Positions 1 to 8,857 are shown, counted from the first letter of the stretch. The stretch is DNA of 46,117 nt from Gammaproteobacteria bacterium (GCA_030431775.1 JAUIHW010000030.1:1-46117); one strand, 5' to 3'. The notes: generated by a model not told the origin, from the sequence alone. Made by a program: numbers and translations.

Positions 1-85
1 TTTTCCCCCAGCGGTCGGAATGCATGTGCATCGCACCACCGCTGTGGGCGGCGTATGATATAAGACATTGCGCCACGGTTCAATT
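1..85. other. Short non-coding end of the window
   Basis: These 85 bases lie downstream of the uvrB stop codon and run to the window edge. I see no coding frame with a recognisable product and no hairpin followed by a T-run that would terminate uvrB. The stretch is too short to say more. Confidence 0.4.
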
Positions 86-2110
86 TCACTGTTTGAACTG
101 GTAGTTTTTCAGTGTTTCTATCTGGTCGCGCACGGCAGCAGCCTCCTCGAACTCCAGATCCTTGGCATGCTGAAACATCTGTTTTTCCAGCTTTTTCAGC
201 GTTGTCGCCAGCTTGGCCGGGTTGTCCAGATCAATACCGTCAATGATGACTTCGTCCGATGTGCCCACCTGACGCGCTTTACGTGAGCTCTTGCCACGAC
301 CACCAGGCGCATAACTGACTTCCAGGATGTCCTGCACGCTTTTCGTGACGCCCACAGGCGTAATGCCGTGTTCTTCGTTAAAGGCCAATTGCTTGGCGCG
401 GCGACGTTCGGTTTCGTTAATCGCCCTCTGCATCGACCCGGTCACTTCGTCGGCGTACAGAATTGCGCGCCCATGTAAATTCCGTGCGGCCCGGCCAATG
501 GTTTGAATTAGCGAAGACTCCGAACGCAGAAAACCTTCTTTGTCGGCATCCAGAATCGCGACCAGAGAGACTTCAGGCATATCCAGCCCTTCCCGCAGCA
601 AATTAATGCCCACCAACACATCAAACTTGCCCAAGCGCAGATCGCGGACTATTTCCACGCGCTCGACCGTGTCGATGTCAGAGTGCAGATATTTCACCCG
701 CACGCCGTGCTCATCCAGGTACTCGGTCAGGTCCTCAGCCATTCGCTTAGTCAGCACTGTAACCAGCACCCGGCCACCCTCGGCCACACAGAGGTTGATC
801 TCGGACAGCAGGTCATCTACCTGGGTGCTGGCTGGACGAACATCGATCTCCGGGTCCACCAGGCCGGTTGGACGAACCACCTGCTCCACCACCTGGCCGG
901 ATTTTTCCAGCTCGTATTCCCTGGGCGTGGCCGACACGTAGATGATTTGCGGAACCGCCCGCTCCCACTCGTCGAACCGCATGGGCCGGTTGTCCAGCGC
1001 CGACGGCAAGCGAAAGCCATACTCCACCAGAGTTTCCTTGCGCGAGCGGTCACCACGGTACATGCCACCGATTTGCGGCACACTGACGTGTGACTCGTCC
1101 ACCACCACCAGCGCATTGGGTGGCAGGTAGTCAAACAGCGTGGGTGGTGGCTCACCGGCTTCGCGGCCCGACAGGTAACGCGAGTAGTTCTCAATACCGG
1201 TGCAATATCCTAATTCACGAATCATCTCCATGTCGTAACGGGTACGTTGTTCCAGGCGCTGGGCCTCTACCAGCTTGTCATTGGAACGCAACTGCTCCAG
1301 CCGCTCTTTAAGCTCCTCCTCAATCTGCTCAACGGCGTTCAGCAGCTTTTCACGCGGCGTAACATAGTGGCTTTTTGGGAAGATTGTTACCCGCGGTATT
1401 TTGTCGATCACATGGCCGGTTAAGGGGTCAAACCTGGAAATGCTTTCTATTTCATCGTCAAACAGTTCAACCCGCACGGCTTCCTGCTCGGATTCAGCGG
1501 GGAAAATATCAATCACATCGCCGCGCACCCGATAGTTCGCACGCGAGAAGTCCACGTCGTTGCGGGTGTATTGCAGTTCGGCCAAACGACGCAGAATATG
1601 GCGCTGGTCCACTTGGTCGCCACGGTCTAGATGCAAGACCATTTTCAGGTAGGCGTCGGGCTCCCCAAGGCCATAGATAGCCGATACTGTGGCGACCACA
1701 ATGGCATCCGGCCGCTCGATCAATGCTTTGGTGGCCGACAGCCGCATCTGCTCGATGTGCTCATTGACCGATGCGTCCTTGTCTATGAAAGTGTCCGACG
1801 CCGGAACATAGGCTTCCGGCTGATAGTAGTCGTAATAGGACACAAAATACTCAACCGCGTTTTCTGGAAAAAATTCCTTAAATTCCCCATAAAGCTGCGC
1901 CGCCAGCGTTTTATTGTGCGCCATCACCACCGTGGGGCGCTGGATCTGCTCAATCACGTGGGCAATGGTGAACGTCTTCCCCGACCCCGTAACCCCGAGC
2001 AAAACCTGGCCCAGCAGACCGGAATCAATACCAGCCACCAGCTTGTCGATGGCCTCCGGCTGGTCGCCCGCGGGCTCAAACTTGGCGTGAACCTTGAAAT
2101 TTTTGCTCAT
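86..2110 (-). CDS. uvrB: Excinuclease ABC subunit B (UvrB)
   Basis: UvrB is the damage-verifying helicase-like subunit of UvrABC nucleotide excision repair; UvrA loads it and it recruits UvrC. The 674-residue product has the family's usual length. Visible are the Walker A motif GVTGSGKT (about residues 39-46), the aromatic beta-hairpin segment [12 protein letters not shown] that clamps DNA, a DESH motif II, the helicase-like TIGRAARN motif near residue 545, and a C-terminal UVR domain ([21 protein letters not shown]) that contacts UvrC. The frame extends upstream to 2245, but homologues begin [11 protein letters not shown]-, so the ATG at 2110 is chosen; a short purine stretch (AGCAGGT) precedes it. 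No convincing LexA box is visible upstream. Confidence 0.97.
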   Translation of the reverse strand: MSKNFKVHAKFEPAGDQPEAIDKLVAGIDSGLLGQVLLGVTGSGKTFTIAHVIEQIQRPTVVMAHNKTLAAQLYGEFKEFFPENAVEYFVSYYDYYQPEAYVPASDTFIDKDASVNEHIEQMRLSATKALIERPDAIVVATVSAIYGLGEPDAYLKMVLHLDRGDQVDQRHILRRLAELQYTRNDVDFSRANYRVRGDVIDIFPAESEQEAVRVELFDDEIESISRFDPLTGHVIDKIPRVTIFPKSHYVTPREKLLNAVEQIEEELKERLEQLRSNDKLVEAQRLEQRTRYDMEMIRELGYCTGIENYSRYLSGREAGEPPPTLFDYLPPNALVVVDESHVSVPQIGGMYRGDRSRKETLVEYGFRLPSALDNRPMRFDEWERAVPQIIYVSATPREYELEKSGQVVEQVVRPTGLVDPEIDVRPASTQVDDLLSEINLCVAEGGRVLVTVLTKRMAEDLTEYLDEHGVRVKYLHSDIDTVERVEIVRDLRLGKFDVLVGINLLREGLDMPEVSLVAILDADKEGFLRSESSLIQTIGRAARNLHGRAILYADEVTGSMQRAINETERRRAKQLAFNEEHGITPVGVTKSVQDILEVSYAPGGRGKSSRKARQVGTSDEVIIDGIDLDNPAKLATTLKKLEKQMFQHAKDLEFEEAAAVRDQIETLKNYQFKQ

Positions 2111-2281
2111 TCGACCTGCTGGCGCCCCTGAACCGCCCAAAAGCTGGAAAATAGACCATAATAATAGGTATTGACGGGCTTCACGAGCGTTATTAAGATA
2201 CGCGCCCTCGACTACGGTCGACGCCACGGCCGGTAACCCGGCCACAACCGCCCCGAAAAAGCGGTGACAGGCACAGTTTAT

Positions 2282-2357
2282 TCCGCCTTAGCTCAGTTGG
2301 TAGAGCAAATGACTGTTAATCATTGGGTCGCTGGTTCGAGCCCAGCAGGCGGAGCCA
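2282..2357 (+). tRNA. tRNA-Asn (anticodon GTT)
   Basis: A 76-nt cloverleaf with CCA encoded. The acceptor stem TCCGCCT (2282-2288) pairs with AGGCGGA, the D arm is the canonical AGCTCAGTTGGTAGAGC, the anticodon stem AATGA/TCATT encloses CTGTTAA with anticodon GTT at 2315-2317, and the T arm carries GGTTCGAGCC. In P. aeruginosa a tRNA-Asn also lies near uvrB and the O-antigen region (from memory). No attachment-site duplication or integrase is seen next to it here. Confidence 0.97.
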
Positions 2358-2364
2358 ATCCATC

Positions 2365-2390
2365 AAAAGGTCGCATCAGCGGCCTTTTTT
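2365..2390 (+). terminator. Rho-independent terminator after tRNA-Asn
   Basis: The 10-bp stem AAAAGGTCGC / GCGGCCTTTT (one G-T pair) has a 4-nt ATCA loop and runs into a T6 tract. It begins 7 nt after the tRNA CCA end, so it should terminate the tRNA transcript and separate it from deaD. Confidence 0.85.
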
Positions 2391-2520
2391 ATAGTTGACA
2401 TCGCTCGGTTGGGCGAACGCCAGACCTGCCTCGTGCTGTCGCGGCAATCTGGCCTTTCGACCACCCCTACTGTATCATCGCCGACCCGAGAATCGCCCGG
2501 CTAGAGTAAAACCGGGCCCC

Positions 2521-2526
2521 AAAAGG
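2521..2526 (+). promoter_or_regulatory. Shine-Dalgarno site supporting an AUU start of deaD
   Basis: The purine run AAAAGG lies 8 nt before an ATT codon at 2535. That codon is the first residue of the family-typical N-terminus I/M-S-T-F-K-S-F-G-L. No ATG, GTG or TTG exists in this frame between the TAG at 2502 and the ATG at 2631, so this site decides the proposed start. Confidence 0.5.
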
Positions 2527-2534
2527 TCATCCCC

Positions 2535-4265
2535 ATTTCCACATTCAAATCTTTCGGCCTGCGCCCGGAACTGTACAAAGCGCTGGACGAGGTCGGTTAT
2601 GAATCGCCCTCACCCATTCAGGAACAGAGCATGCCCCCATTGCTTGAGGGGCATGACATTATTGGTCAGGCACAGACTGGCACCGGCAAAACCGCGGCGT
2701 TTGCTTTACCTATTCTCAATGCATTGCACGCTGGCAGTGCCAGGCAGCCCAAAGCACTTGTGCTTGCACCGACGCGTGAATTGGCCATTCAGGTAGCTGA
2801 GGCCTTTCAGACCTACGCCAAACACATCAAGGGCTTTCGTGTTCTGCCGATCTACGGCGGGCAAAGTTATGAGGGTCAAATTCGTGCCTTGAAACGTGGC
2901 GTAGATGTGGTAGTTGGTACGCCAGGTCGCGTGATGGACCATATGCGCAAAGGCACACTGAAGCTGGACGAACTCAGTCACATGGTGCTGGACGAAGCCG
3001 ACGAAATGCTGCGCATGGGGTTTATTGACGACGTGGAATGGGTGCTCTCGCACACGCCGGAGCAGCGTCAGACAGCGCTGTTTTCGGCCACCATGCCCAA
3101 AGAGATCGCCAAGGTTGCCAAGCGCCATTTGAGAGACCCGGTGCAAATTCAGGTCGCCGTAAAAGCCAGCACCAATGTCGACATTCGCCAACGCTACTGG
3201 CCGGTAGCAGGCCTGCACAAGTTGGATGCGCTCACCCGTATTCTGGAAGCGGAAACTTTTGATGCCATCATCGTTTTTGTCCGCACCAAAACCAGCACGG
3301 TTGAACTCAGCGATAAACTGGCCGCTCGCGGTTATAGCAGTGCCGCCCTGAATGGCGACATCAGCCAGCAGCTGCGCGAGCGCACGATCGAGCAACTAAA
3401 ACAAGGGCGTATTGATATTCTGGTCGCCACCGATGTTGCAGCACGTGGGCTGGATGTGCCCCGCGTTAGCCATGTCATCAACTACGATATCCCTTACGAC
3501 ACCGAGGCCTATGTGCACCGTATCGGCCGTACCGGTCGGGCCGGGCGGGCGGGAGAAGCCATTCTGTTTGTGGCGCGGCGGGAAACCCGAATGCTGCGCG
3601 CTATCGAGCGGGCCACGGGTGCGACCATCAACGTCATGCAGATGCCCAGTACAGATGCCATCAACGCGCGGCGCAGTGAGCGCTTCCGCGAACAGATCAG
3701 CAGCGCCATCGAGAGCGGCGATCTGACACTGTACCGGGAACTGATCGCCACTCATCAGCAGGAAAGCGGCGAGGGACTGCTGGATATCGCTGCCGCCCTG
3801 GCCAGCCTGTTGCAGGGCGACCAGCCATTTTTTCTGAAGGAATCCAGGCACTCGGATCAACCTGAGTATGCCAACTCCAGCGAACAGGCAGTAAGAGGTC
3901 GCTCGAAGCCAGGCAAGAACCCAAAAGGGACGAAGAAGCAGAAGTCGGACAATTTTGATACTTATCGAATTGAGGTTGGCCATAATGATGGCGCACAACC
4001 GGGCAACATCGTTGGTGCAATTGCCAATGAGGCCGGCATCGACTCGCAATACATTGGCCGGATTCAATTATTCGACAGTTTCAGTACGGTCGATCTACCA
4101 AAAGGCATGCCAAAGGATATTTTTCAAACACTGAAAAAGGCACGAGTGTGTAACAAACCTCTCGCCCTTTCGCGCATTGATGCCGGGCCGCCTGAAAAAA
4201 CAGACCGCAGGCCAGGCAAGGCGCAGCGCAAGCGCAAAAAAGACAAAAGCCGTTCGAATAGCTGA
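2535..4265 (+). CDS. deaD: DEAD-box ATP-dependent RNA helicase DeaD/CsdA, apparent AUU start
   Basis: A DEAD-box RNA helicase of the CsdA/DeaD type, which unwinds RNA during ribosome assembly and cold-adapted mRNA turnover. From the proposed start (576 aa) the order is Q-motif (GYESPSPIQ, 21-29), motif I AQTGTGKT (46-53), Ia PTRELA, TPGR, DEAD (153-156), SAT (184-186), [15 protein letters not shown], then a DbpA-type RNA-binding domain (about 476-548) and a basic tail. The first ATG (2631) would delete the Q-motif and the upstream Phe needed for adenine recognition. In-frame family-like sequence continues back to an ATT codon at 2535 preceded by AAAAGG. AUU starts are known for infC and pcnB. 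The alternative is a sequencing error or a mutated ATG. The gene converges on rhlE with only 7 bases between stops. Confidence 0.9.
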   Translation: MSTFKSFGLRPELYKALDEVGYESPSPIQEQSMPPLLEGHDIIGQAQTGTGKTAAFALPILNALHAGSARQPKALVLAPTRELAIQVAEAFQTYAKHIKGFRVLPIYGGQSYEGQIRALKRGVDVVVGTPGRVMDHMRKGTLKLDELSHMVLDEADEMLRMGFIDDVEWVLSHTPEQRQTALFSATMPKEIAKVAKRHLRDPVQIQVAVKASTNVDIRQRYWPVAGLHKLDALTRILEAETFDAIIVFVRTKTSTVELSDKLAARGYSSAALNGDISQQLRERTIEQLKQGRIDILVATDVAARGLDVPRVSHVINYDIPYDTEAYVHRIGRTGRAGRAGEAILFVARRETRMLRAIERATGATINVMQMPSTDAINARRSERFREQISSAIESGDLTLYRELIATHQQESGEGLLDIAAALASLLQGDQPFFLKESRHSDQPEYANSSEQAVRGRSKPGKNPKGTKKQKSDNFDTYRIEVGHNDGAQPGNIVGAIANEAGIDSQYIGRIQLFDSFSTVDLPKGMPKDIFQTLKKARVCNKPLALSRIDAGPPEKTDRRPGKAQRKRKKDKSRSNS

Positions 4266-4272
4266 AACCGGT

Positions 4273-5616
4273 CTAGGCGTTGCGTGCAGGTTGCCGGCTG
4301 GAACTGGAACCACCATTTTTGCGCGGGTTTTGTTTGCCACGCGGTGATTGCGGCGCGTTGCGCGATTGCTTGCCGGATGACCTGCCGCGTGCTTGCCTAT
4401 TGGATCCGCCCGGGCGTGGCTTTTTCGTCCGGCCACTGCGGGATGCAGGCCGCGTAGCTGGCTGGCGGCTCTCAGGGAGATCATGCTCTGGCTCAAAGCC
4501 ATCAACCAAATGGCGCGGTAAAACCTTACCCAGCAAGCGTTCAATATCGCGCAGCTGCTTAATTTCGTCAGCCGATACCAGCGAAACCGCCTTGCCGCTG
4601 GCACCGGCACGCCCGGTGCGACCAATACGGTGCACGTAATCTTCAGGCACATTTGGCAGGTCAAAATTTACTACCTGCGGTAACTGGCTGATATCAAGCC
4701 CTCTGGCAGCAATATCGGTGGCGACCAGAATGCGGATGTCGCCCGACTTGAAGCCGGCTAAAGCACGCGTTCGCGCGCCCTGACTTTTATTACCATGTAT
4801 GGCGGCGGCATTGATACCGCGCGCATCCAATTGTTTAGCGATTTTGTTCGCACCGTGCTTGGTGCGGCTGAAAACCAGCACCTGCTGCCAGTCATTATCA
4901 ATAATAAGATTGGCCAGCAAAGCGCTCTTTTGCTTTTTGTCCACCGGACAGATGCTGTGTTCCACAGTGGCAACCGTGGAATTGGGCGGACTGACGGAAA
5001 CATCCACCGGGTTTTCCAGCAGACCTTTGGTGAGTTCTCGAATCTCTTTGGAAAACGTGGCGGAAAACAGCAGGTTTTGCCGCTGCTTGGGCAGCAGTTT
5101 GAGAATCCTGCGAATGTCGTGGATAAAGCCCATGTCCAGCATGCGATCGGCTTCATCCAGCACTAGTATCTCAACCTTGTCAAAACGTATGGCATTCTGC
5201 CCATGCAGGTCCAGCAAACGACCGGGCGTTGCCACCAGCACATCCACACCTTTGCGCAGTTTCATCATCTGCGGGTTTATTTTCACGCCGCCAAACACCA
5301 CGGTCGAGCGCAATGGCAGGTTTTTCCCGTATTCGCTCACACTCTCCCCTACCTGAGCGGCCAGTTCTCGGGTGGGTGTCAGCACCAGGGTTCTGCAACG
5401 GTTTGGCCCAGCTGGCTTACCAGCGCTGAGGCGTTCCAATATGGGCAGGGTGAAGCCGGCAGTTTTACCCGTGCCGGTCTGAGCAGCCGCCATGACATCC
5501 CGACCGGAAAGAACGGCGGGAATAGCCTGTTTCTGAATAGGGGTCGGCTCACCGTAACCTTTTTCGGAAACAGCCGCCAAAATGGGCGCACTAAGGCCCA
5601 GGGAATCAAAACTCAT
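4273..5616 (-). CDS. rhlE: DEAD-box ATP-dependent RNA helicase RhlE
   Basis: A 447-residue DEAD-box helicase of the RhlE subgroup, which acts in rRNA maturation and RNA decay. The N-terminus [13 protein letters not shown] is family-typical. Q-motif (GYGEPTPIQ), motif [10 protein letters not shown] (44-52), [26 protein letters not shown] and HRIGRTGR are all present. The last 70 or so residues are a low-complexity Arg/Lys/Ser/Gly/Pro tail typical of RhlE and likely RNA-binding. It is convergent with deaD, a second helicase of the superfamily. The ATG at 5616 is preceded by AAGAGA. Confidence 0.93.
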   Translation of the reverse strand: MSFDSLGLSAPILAAVSEKGYGEPTPIQKQAIPAVLSGRDVMAAAQTGTGKTAGFTLPILERLSAGKPAGPNRCRTLVLTPTRELAAQVGESVSEYGKNLPLRSTVVFGGVKINPQMMKLRKGVDVLVATPGRLLDLHGQNAIRFDKVEILVLDEADRMLDMGFIHDIRRILKLLPKQRQNLLFSATFSKEIRELTKGLLENPVDVSVSPPNSTVATVEHSICPVDKKQKSALLANLIIDNDWQQVLVFSRTKHGANKIAKQLDARGINAAAIHGNKSQGARTRALAGFKSGDIRILVATDIAARGLDISQLPQVVNFDLPNVPEDYVHRIGRTGRAGASGKAVSLVSADEIKQLRDIERLLGKVLPRHLVDGFEPEHDLPESRQPATRPASRSGRTKKPRPGGSNRQARGRSSGKQSRNAPQSPRGKQNPRKNGGSSSSRQPARNA

Positions 5617-5690
5617 AGATTATCTCTTGAGGAAGCAAACGCGTATTGCGTCGCCAGGGTGTGAAAGCTGCTGCGCAGCAAAGTCTTAGG

Positions 5691-5696
5691 ATTATA
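5691..5696 (-). promoter_or_regulatory. Putative -10 element of rhlE
   Basis: On the minus strand this is a perfect TATAAT about 75 bases upstream of the rhlE start; the -35 region is weak. The implied leader of about 65 nt contains the 12-bp palindrome TGCTGCGCAGCA (5669-5680), which could fold. Inference only. Confidence 0.4.
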
Positions 5697-5832
5697 TAGT
5701 ATTTAGGCAACTGATGTGAGCAGTAAGTGATTATTGGCGGTTAACACTGACGAAGCTCGTTTTTATGAGTCACTGAACGCGAACGGCCTGAACCAGGCCG
5801 GCACGGCTACCGCATTCCTCGCCTGACTGTGT

Positions 5833-6657
5833 ATGATAGTAAGCAACAGCAAATCACCCAGGCTCGAACCACAAATGCCGGATCATCAAAGAAAGCTGAG
5901 TTCAGTGATCATCACGGGTGCCGGGTCGGGTATTGGCCGAGCCTGTGCCAGCCGGTTTGCTCAGGCCGGCTGCGGAGTACTGCTGTGTGACATTGTCGAA
6001 GCAGACGGACAGGCAAGCTGTGACGCTATACGGGCCGCTGGTGGCGACGCCGCATTTCAACGGGTCGACGTCACCGATCCTGCTCAATGCCAGGTGGCGT
6101 GTAGCCAGGCGCAGCAAAGGTGGGGCCAGGTTGACATGCTGGTGGCCAATGCCGGTACGCAGCTTGGTGGCTCACTGTTGGAAGCCAGCGAAGCCGATTG
6201 GGACAGCATACTGGGTGTCAACCTGAAAGGTGTGGCCCATATGTGCCAGGCTGTGTTACCCGTGATGATTGAACGCGGCCACGGTTCACTCGTGCTGGTG
6301 TCTTCGGTGAATGCCCTGCAAGGCTCACCAGGCATGGCAATTTATGATGCCAGCAAGTCCGCCGTGTTAGGGCTGATGCGCAGTCTGGCGGCTGAGCACG
6401 GGGCGCAGGGCATTCGTGTAAATGCAGTATGCCCCGGCAATACCTTGACTGACTTTCACCTCAAACGCATGGCCGAGCAAGGGGTTTCAGAAGAACAACT
6501 TCGGGAAATGACCCGCGGTTACGCCCTGCTGGGCAGAGCCGCCGAGCCTCTGGAAATAGCCAATGCCATTTATTTCCTCGCCAGCGAGCAGGCTTCTTTT
6601 ATCACCGGACACGCCTTATGTGTTGATGGTGGTTTCACCGCAGGCCGGACGGGCTGA
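5833..6657 (+). CDS. Short-chain dehydrogenase/reductase (SDR)
   Basis: A classical NAD(P)-dependent SDR with cofactor motif TGAGSGIG, NAG motif, catalytic serine in VLVSSV, YDASK (Tyr-x3-Lys) and a C-terminal FITGHALCVDGGF segment. Substrate is unknown; classical SDRs of this shape act on secondary alcohols, sugars or 3-oxoacyl compounds. Two starts are possible: ATG 5833 (274 aa) or ATG 5875 (260 aa, beginning MPDHQRKLSSVIIT, closer to usual family length). Neither has a strong ribosome-binding site. The stop overlaps the next start by one base (TGATG), so the gene is probably co-translated with the Gfo/Idh/MocA oxidoreductase downstream, suggesting two steps of one pathway. Confidence 0.9.
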   Translation: MIVSNSKSPRLEPQMPDHQRKLSSVIITGAGSGIGRACASRFAQAGCGVLLCDIVEADGQASCDAIRAAGGDAAFQRVDVTDPAQCQVACSQAQQRWGQVDMLVANAGTQLGGSLLEASEADWDSILGVNLKGVAHMCQAVLPVMIERGHGSLVLVSSVNALQGSPGMAIYDASKSAVLGLMRSLAAEHGAQGIRVNAVCPGNTLTDFHLKRMAEQGVSEEQLREMTRGYALLGRAAEPLEIANAIYFLASEQASFITGHALCVDGGFTAGRTG

Positions 6658-7646
6658 TGTCGGCACGAGAGCTTATACGCTGGGGTATTCTTGGTACTGG
6701 CCGTATGGCACGGGAATTTGCCGCGGCATTAGCAGAGGTTGAGAACGCTCAGCTGGTGGCCATCGCCTCACGCAACCACGCCCGTGCCGCCGAGCAAGCG
6801 CGGAAGTACAACATAAGTAAGTCGTTTGGCAGCTATGAGCAGTTAGCCCATCAACAGGACATTGATGTTGTCTATGTAGCGACACCTCCTGCCTTGCACA
6901 AAGACCATGCGGCGCTTTGTCTGCAGGCAGGTAAAGCGGTACTGTGTGAAAAGCCTTTTACAGTTAACGCAAGCGAGGCCCGCGAGCTGATTGATATCGC
7001 TCGCGCTCGGCGCTGTTTTCTCATGGAAGCCATGTGGACGCGTTTTGTACCCACGGTGCTTGCGCTGCATCGTGAGCTGCAGCGGGGAACCATCGGTGAT
7101 ATTCAGCTGGTGGTCGCTGGTGGTGCGTTTATTCCAGACTTTAACCCCAACTATTATCTGTTTCGCCCCGAACTCGGTGGTGGCGTTATGTTGGATGCCG
7201 GAGTCTACCTGGTGTCCATGGCGTCTATGCTGTGCGGGCCGATCGCTCAGGTGCTGGCCACTGGCGACACCGACTCTCGTTGCGCTGTTGATGCGCACGA
7301 TGCCGTTATTTTGCGGCATACCTCAGGCGCTCTGGCCAATCTTTATGTGTCCATGCGCGGGCGCTGCGCACCGGATATGCAGATTATCGGCTCGCAAGGG
7401 AAAATCACGGTGGCTGCGCCCCTCTTCTGTCCGCCTTCGTTCACCATTACCGATGCTGATGGCTGCAGCAGGGAGCTAAGCGGAGAATTGACCGGCAACC
7501 CTTATCGGCATCAGATTGAAGAGGTGCACACCTGCCTTCGCGCCGACCGGCTCGAAAGCACTAGCATGGGCCTGGACGAAACACTGGCGATCATGAGCAT
7601 ACTGGACGCTATCAGAACGCAGATAAGCCGTGCAGGCCTTAAATAA
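6657..7646 (+). CDS. Gfo/Idh/MocA family NAD(P)-dependent oxidoreductase
   Basis: A 329-residue oxidoreductase. The N-terminal Rossmann motif GILGTGRMA (10-18) and the CEKP signature (EKP at 98-100) define the family. The central FLMEAMWTRF segment and the C-terminal alpha/beta domain resemble the dihydrodiol or sugar dehydrogenase subgroup. The substrate cannot be read from sequence; a sugar, inositol or trans-dihydrodiol is typical. It overlaps the upstream SDR by one base and converges on the di-iron protein gene with 7 bases between stops, so the SDR-oxidoreductase pair looks like a two-gene operon. Confidence 0.9.
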   Translation: MSARELIRWGILGTGRMAREFAAALAEVENAQLVAIASRNHARAAEQARKYNISKSFGSYEQLAHQQDIDVVYVATPPALHKDHAALCLQAGKAVLCEKPFTVNASEARELIDIARARRCFLMEAMWTRFVPTVLALHRELQRGTIGDIQLVVAGGAFIPDFNPNYYLFRPELGGGVMLDAGVYLVSMASMLCGPIAQVLATGDTDSRCAVDAHDAVILRHTSGALANLYVSMRGRCAPDMQIIGSQGKITVAAPLFCPPSFTITDADGCSRELSGELTGNPYRHQIEEVHTCLRADRLESTSMGLDETLAIMSILDAIRTQISRAGLK

Positions 7647-7653
7647 TGCTGAT

Positions 7654-8409
7654 TTACTGCGGTACCCGATAAACTTCCGACATACATTCCACCGCGCCAG
7701 GAGAGCTGGCAATCCAGTCAATGAATTGCGCGGACAGGCTAGCGGTTGGAAAAATGGCACCGTGTTGCGGCACAATCCGGTCTATGTCAAGTGTTCGAAC
7801 CATATCAGCCCAATAGCGGTTGGCGTGATTGGAGGGCATGTACCGGCGATGAAATCCTTCCATGTATTGCACATGGCTGGCAAAGTCCTCCACTTCTACG
7901 TATGGCGGCCCTATAGAGGCACCCAAATCGCCGGAAAACAGTGTTTTGGACAGCGGATCGTACACCTGAAAGTTACCGGCTGAGTGCAGGAAGTGCGCCG
8001 GCAAAATCAACAACTCGGTGTCGCCCAGCGGCAGGCGCATACCCTGATCAGGAATGCCCTTCAGACGGGGAAGCATCAACTCGTCTACGCCAAAGTGCGG
8101 GATAAAGCGCAGCCACAATTCAGAAATGTAGGCCTCGGCATCACTGAGCATCAACCAGGCGTTGGCAGCGGCAACAATATCAGGGTCCTGGTGCGAAAAG
8201 AACAGGTACTTCAGGTCGTTAATCGGCACCAGTGAGGAGACTTCATTAATTACCTCATAATGCACTTTGTGGCCACCCGGGTCTAACAGGATCGCTTCGT
8301 TTCGATTGTGAATGAGCACCTGATTGGTCGGCACCATTTCGCCTTCGCCGAAACCTTCCAGCAATACAAAAGCGTGCCCACCGGCATGGTACAGGTAACT
8401 TGAACTCAT
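7654..8409 (-). CDS. Oxygen-binding-type di-iron protein, metallo-beta-lactamase fold (FprA/ODP-like)
   Basis: A 251-residue protein with the metallo-beta-lactamase fold of flavodiiron proteins but no flavodoxin domain. Ligand positions are recognisable: H73-Q-D75-P-D77 (for HxExD), H142 in FLHSAGN, D161 in SGD and H216 in PQHG. The flavodiiron position after D77, normally His, is Ile78, and the usual Glu is Asp75. Stand-alone proteins of this type (ODP) bind O2 and serve as sensors in some chemotaxis systems. The Roadblock gene lies 6 bp upstream on the same strand, so the two form an operon. No FMN-binding partner is encoded nearby, which favours sensing over reduction of O2 or NO; that is inference. 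A generic MBL hydrolase is less likely because the HxHxDH motif is absent. Confidence 0.8.
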   Translation of the reverse strand: MSSSYLYHAGGHAFVLLEGFGEGEMVPTNQVLIHNRNEAILLDPGGHKVHYEVINEVSSLVPINDLKYLFFSHQDPDIVAAANAWLMLSDAEAYISELWLRFIPHFGVDELMLPRLKGIPDQGMRLPLGDTELLILPAHFLHSAGNFQVYDPLSKTLFSGDLGASIGPPYVEVEDFASHVQYMEGFHRRYMPSNHANRYWADMVRTLDIDRIVPQHGAIFPTASLSAQFIDWIASSPGAVECMSEVYRVPQ

Positions 8410-8415
8410 ACAGAC

Positions 8416-8784
8416 CTACGACGCAACCAGCTCGGCCACGGTTTTAGCGGCTTTTGGGCCTTCCAGCCGAATCAGGCCTAGATTAGCTCGCCGGGGTGAT
8501 CGTAAGGCTAATATTGCACCGGGACCGGCCATATAGATCACCAGGGTTTCATTATTGCCTTCAATCATCATATCCACCATATCACCCAACTCTGTGGTCT
8601 TGGTGATTCGGTTTCCAAGCCCGATGGCCGCCGCGCCCATTGCCGCAATTCGGGCCGCTTCCTCTTCGCCAAAATCGGTACTGATCGCCAAGCCGTCAAC
8701 CGACGCTACCATGACACCGGTAATATCCGGTACGTTTTCACGCAAACCCCGGATGATGTCGGCAAATTGTTCTTGTTTGCTCAT
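8416..8784 (-). CDS. Roadblock/LC7 domain protein (MglB-like)
   Basis: A 122-residue single-domain Roadblock/LC7 protein. The pattern is typical: an N-terminal helix (LRENVPDITGVMVASVDG), the strand pair VMVASVDGLAIS, a long small-residue helix (EEAARIAAMGAAAIGLGNRI), VDMMIEG, LVIYMAGPGAILAL and LGLIRLE. Bacterial Roadblock proteins such as MglB act as dimers that regulate Ras-like MglA GTPases or as scaffolds. No MglA-type GTPase is encoded in the window. The gene is the first of a two-gene minus-strand operon with the di-iron protein, divergent from three further genes of which the last ends in a second Roadblock-like domain. An FNR-like site lies upstream. Confidence 0.92.
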   Translation of the reverse strand: MSKQEQFADIIRGLRENVPDITGVMVASVDGLAISTDFGEEEAARIAAMGAAAIGLGNRITKTTELGDMVDMMIEGNNETLVIYMAGPGAILALRSPRRANLGLIRLEGPKAAKTVAELVAS

Positions 8785-8843
8785 CGCCGTCCCGCCTTCT
8801 GCTGCTTTATGTGCAGAATAAACGATTGTTCTCAGGCCCCCGT

Positions 8844-8857
8844 ATGACCTGGATCAA
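8844..8857. promoter_or_regulatory. FNR/Anr-like palindrome between the divergent operons
   Basis: ATGAC-CTGG-ATCAA matches the FNR/Anr consensus TTGAT-N4-ATCAA at 8 of 10 positions, with one perfect half-site. Its centre (8850.5) is about 41.5 bp from a plausible plus-strand start near 8892, with TAAATT at 8880-8885 as -10. It is about 42 bp from a plausible minus-strand start near 8808, with TATTCT at 8815-8820 as -10. These are class II activator spacings on both sides. Oxygen-responsive control would suit the di-iron protein gene. The site is predicted by eye only. Confidence 0.4.

Noticed and set aside
2282-2400. tRNA-Asn as an integration site for a genomic island.
   Set aside because: No direct repeat of the tRNA 3' end, integrase or phage gene is seen in the window.
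2395-2630. An alternative 133-residue frame at 2395-2796 and a TTGACA at 2395-2400 as a deaD promoter.
   Set aside because: The frame overlaps deaD out of phase and resembles nothing known. No -10 lies at the right distance from the TTGACA.
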